NCBI GenBank assembly: GCA_903906615.1
Contig: CAIVKT010000179.1
Location: forward strand, 1-7,124
Length of the DNA stretch: 7,124 nt
Direction of reading: 5' to 3'
Source: an uncultured Bacteroidota bacterium
Lineage (GTDB): Bacteria; Bacteroidota; Bacteroidia; Chitinophagales; Chitinophagaceae
Shown here: piece after piece, positions 4,584-7,124 of the stretch
Position numbering within the stretch: position 1 is the first letter of the stretch
How the letters are laid out: each line of letters opens with the position of its first letter
The notes under the pieces: model-generated
The model's database searches: none
Seen by the model: only the letters and a program-made list of their open reading frames with translations
Told to the model about the DNA's origin: nothing
Position numbers and translations under genes: made by a program

Positions 4584-7124
4584 ATGAACTTAAACAACTT
4601 TACTATAAAGTCACAGGAAATTGTGCAACAGGCACAGCAACTGGCATTTAACGATCAAAGTCCGGCTATAGAAACGGCACATCTGCTGAAGGCGTTGCTA
4701 AATGACAATGAGGGGCCAGTATCTTACCTGCTCAAAAAGAACAATGTGAACATAGGCTTTGTGGAAACAAAGCTGGACGAACAGATCAAGCGCCTGCCCA
4801 AGATGCAGGGCGGCGAACCTGCGCAAAACATAGGCCGTGAGGCGAACAGCGCATTGCTGCGCACCGCCAATATCATGAAGACCTTTGGCGATGAGTTTGT
4901 AACGCCGGAGCATATCCTCATTGCTATATTGCAGGTAAATGATGATACCGGCAAACTGCTGAAGGATGCCGGGCTATCTGAAAAAGGCTTGACCGCAGCC
5001 ATAAAGGAATTGCGTAAGGGGGGTACAGTAAACTCCCAGACATCGGACCAGCAATACAATGCCCTGCAACGCTACAGCAAGAACCTGAACGAGATGGCCC
5101 GCAACGGCAAGCTCGATCCTGTTATAGGCCGCGATGAAGAAATTAGGCGCACCCTGCATATACTCTCCCGCCGGTCTAAGAACAACCCGATACTTGTGGG
5201 TGAACCCGGTGTAGGTAAGACTGCTATTGTGGAGGGCCTGGCGCATCGCATCATTAATGGCGATGTACCAGATAACCTGAAATCAAAGATCATCTTTGCG
5301 CTGGATATGGGCTCGCTGATGGCGGGCGCCAAATACCGGGGAGAATTTGAAGAAAGGCTGAAATCAGTGATCAAAGAGGTGACCGAAAGTGATGGCGCTG
5401 TGATCCTGTTTATAGACGAGATACATACCCTGATAGGCGCAGGAGCCATGGAAGGCGCAATGGATGCCGCCAACATACTAAAACCTGCCCTGGCACGCGG
5501 CGAGCTGCGTGCTATAGGCGCTACCACCCTTACGGAGTATCAAAAATATTTTGAGAAAGACAAGGCGCTAGAAAGGCGTTTTCAGAAGGTGCTGGTGGAT
5601 GAACCGAGCCCGGAAGATGCCATATCCATACTACGTGGGTTAAAGGACAGGTACGAAAGCCACCACAGGGTACGCATTAAGGATGAGGCTATTATAGCTG
5701 CGGTGGAATTATCGCATAGATATATAACAGACCGTTTTTTACCGGATAAGGCGATAGACCTTATAGATGAGAGTGCCGCCAAGCTGAAGCTGGAGCTTAA
5801 CTCTATGCCCGAAGCGCTGGATGAACTGGAACGTAAGATTCGCCAGTTGGAGATAGAGCGCGAGGCCATAAAAAGAGAAAAAGACGATGTGAAACTGAAA
5901 GAGCTGAGCCAGGATATATCGCTGCTTGCCGTACAGCGGGATACGCTGAAAGCAAAGTGGCTGGAAGAAAAAGACATTGTAGATAAGATAAATAAAGCCA
6001 AGACCAACCTGGAGCAACTGAAACTGGAAGCCGAACAGGCAGAACGCGAAGGCAATTATGGCCGCGTGGCCGAGATACGGTATGGAAAGGTGCAGCAGGA
6101 GCAGGCTGTGATAGACGATATGTCGAAGCAACTGAGCGAGATGGACAGCCAGCACAAGCTGCTGCTGAAAGAAGAAGTAGATGCGGAAGACATAGCTGAG
6201 AATGTAGCCAAAGCAACCGGTATACCCGTACAAAGAATGCTAACCAGCGAGCGCGAAAAATTGCTCAACCTGGAAGACGAGTTGCACAAGCGCGTGATAG
6301 GCCAGGAAGAAGCCATAACGGCGGTATCAGATGCTATACGCCGTGGCCGTGCAGGTTTGCAGGACCCGCGCAAGCCGATAGGATCGTTCATATTCCTGGG
6401 CACTACAGGTGTGGGCAAAACAGAGCTGGCTAAGGCGCTTGCAGAAATACTCTTTGACGATGATTCCATGATGACCCGCATAGACATGAGCGAATACCAG
6501 GAGAAACATAGTGTGAGCCGACTGGTAGGCGCGCCTCCCGGCTATGTGGGCTATGACGAAGGCGGACAGCTAACCGAGGCCGTGCGCAGGAAACCCTATT
6601 CCGTGATACTGCTTGATGAAATAGAGAAAGCGCACCCTGATGTATACAATGTATTGCTACAGGTGCTGGATGATGGCCGTCTTACGGATAACAAAGGTCG
6701 CGTAGTAAATTTCAAGAACACCATCATCATCATGACGAGCAACCTGGGCAGTCACATTATACAGGAAAACTTTGCCGATCTTAAAGATAAGGATATAGAC
6801 ACCGTGATGGATGCCACTAAAGACCAGGTGACGGAATTATTGAAGCAGACATTGCGACCTGAATTCCTGAACCGTATAGATGACATCATATTGTTCCATC
6901 CGTTGATGAAGAAGGAGATAAAGGGCATCATCCGTATACAGTTGCAACAGTTGCAGAAACAATTATTGGCACAGGGCATAGACCTCCAGTTCACTGATTA
7001 TGCGCTGGATTACCTGGTGCAGCGTGGCTTTGACCCGCAATATGGCGCAAGGCCGCTCAAAAGGGTGATACAAAAAGACATCATCAATATGCTGAGCAGA
7101 AAGATCATAGGCGGCGAGATAGAC
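4584..7124 (+). CDS. clpB: ClpB-type disaggregase AAA+ chaperone (3' end cut by window)
   Basis: A cytoplasmic hexameric ATPase that, with the DnaK system, pulls polypeptides out of aggregates. 847 codons are open to the right edge. E. coli ClpB has 857 residues, so only about 10-25 are missing. Domain order: Clp N-domain (about 1-150); NBD1 with Walker A GEPGVGKT (Lys212), pore-loop Tyr251 in [10 protein letters not shown], Walker B FIDEIHTL (Glu279) and arginine fingers Arg331/332 in ERRF; a coiled-coil middle domain (about 410-525, rich in Glu, Lys and Leu), the hallmark separating ClpB from ClpA and ClpC; then NBD2 with GTTGVGKT (Lys612), pore-loop Tyr654 in [18 protein letters not shown] (Glu679), [10 protein letters not shown] (Arg764) and sensor-2 GARPLKR (Arg823). 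Every key residue checked is present. The start ATG at 4584 gives the standard N-terminus [12 protein letters not shown]. It is separated from hom by 185 bases and two dyads, so it is probably a separate transcription unit with its own, likely stress-responsive, promoter. Confidence 0.97.
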   Translation, partial: MNLNNFTIKSQEIVQQAQQLAFNDQSPAIETAHLLKALLNDNEGPVSYLLKKNNVNIGFVETKLDEQIKRLPKMQGGEPAQNIGREANSALLRTANIMKTFGDEFVTPEHILIAILQVNDDTGKLLKDAGLSEKGLTAAIKELRKGGTVNSQTSDQQYNALQRYSKNLNEMARNGKLDPVIGRDEEIRRTLHILSRRSKNNPILVGEPGVGKTAIVEGLAHRIINGDVPDNLKSKIIFALDMGSLMAGAKYRGEFEERLKSVIKEVTESDGAVILFIDEIHTLIGAGAMEGAMDAANILKPALARGELRAIGATTLTEYQKYFEKDKALERRFQKVLVDEPSPEDAISILRGLKDRYESHHRVRIKDEAIIAAVELSHRYITDRFLPDKAIDLIDESAAKLKLELNSMPEALDELERKIRQLEIEREAIKREKDDVKLKELSQDISLLAVQRDTLKAKWLEEKDIVDKINKAKTNLEQLKLEAEQAEREGNYGRVAEIRYGKVQQEQAVIDDMSKQLSEMDSQHKLLLKEEVDAEDIAENVAKATGIPVQRMLTSEREKLLNLEDELHKRVIGQEEAITAVSDAIRRGRAGLQDPRKPIGSFIFLGTTGVGKTELAKALAEILFDDDSMMTRIDMSEYQEKHSVSRLVGAPPGYVGYDEGGQLTEAVRRKPYSVILLDEIEKAHPDVYNVLLQVLDDGRLTDNKGRVVNFKNTIIIMTSNLGSHIIQENFADLKDKDIDTVMDATKDQVTELLKQTLRPEFLNRIDDIILFHPLMKKEIKGIIRIQLQQLQKQLLAQGIDLQFTDYALDYLVQRGFDPQYGARPLKRVIQKDIINMLSRKIIGGEID

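Noticed and set aside
4402..4587. 61-codon + strand frame filling the hom-clpB gap, ending in an ATGA overlap with the clpB start
   Set aside because: It runs through both the perfect inverted repeat and the clpB-proximal dyad, has no recognisable protein character, and the overlap is explained by the chance placement of TGA after the clpB ATG.
4698..6994. Many minus-strand open frames opposite clpB, several over 130 codons
   Set aside because: They are low-complexity, Ser/Cys/Leu-rich shadows of the clpB coding strand, where every ClpB motif is in place.

Overview
The window looks like an ordinary chromosomal segment from a member of the Bacteroidota, possibly a Chitinophagales-type genome. 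This is inferred from TAnnTTTG-type promoter boxes, start codons preceded by A/T-rich DNA rather than Shine-Dalgarno sequences, and the style of the proteins. No taxonomic search was run. All genes are on the + strand.

Layout: (1) 2-1427 is the C-terminal part of a copper-type P1B ATPase (CopA-like). It enters from the left edge and is split by a single-base frameshift at an A6 run (639-644). (2) 1428-1863 is a 436-base non-coding regulatory stretch. It holds a weak hairpin after the ATPase gene, tandem Bacteroidota promoter boxes, and a complete SAM-I (S-box) riboswitch aptamer with its terminator and a mutually exclusive antiterminator. (3) 1864-3039 encodes a cystathionine gamma-synthase family PLP enzyme. 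(4) 3136-4398 encodes homoserine dehydrogenase, preceded by an unusual array of CACATT repeats. (5) 4399-4583 is non-coding, with a perfect 15-bp inverted repeat just after the homoserine dehydrogenase gene and a near-perfect 12-bp dyad just before the next gene. (6) 4584 to the right edge is the chaperone ClpB, 847 codons, missing only its extreme C-terminus.

The central unit makes biological sense. Homoserine dehydrogenase supplies homoserine. The trans-sulfuration enzyme probably uses activated homoserine on the way to methionine. Both lie downstream of a riboswitch that should stop transcription when S-adenosylmethionine is abundant. The copper ATPase and ClpB are functionally unrelated neighbours. 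I see no RNA genes other than the riboswitch, no mobile elements, no CRISPR array and no obviously novel system. The most interesting points are the precisely readable riboswitch switch, the copA frameshift, the ~10-base periodic CACATT array, and the two inverted repeats around the hom-clpB gap.
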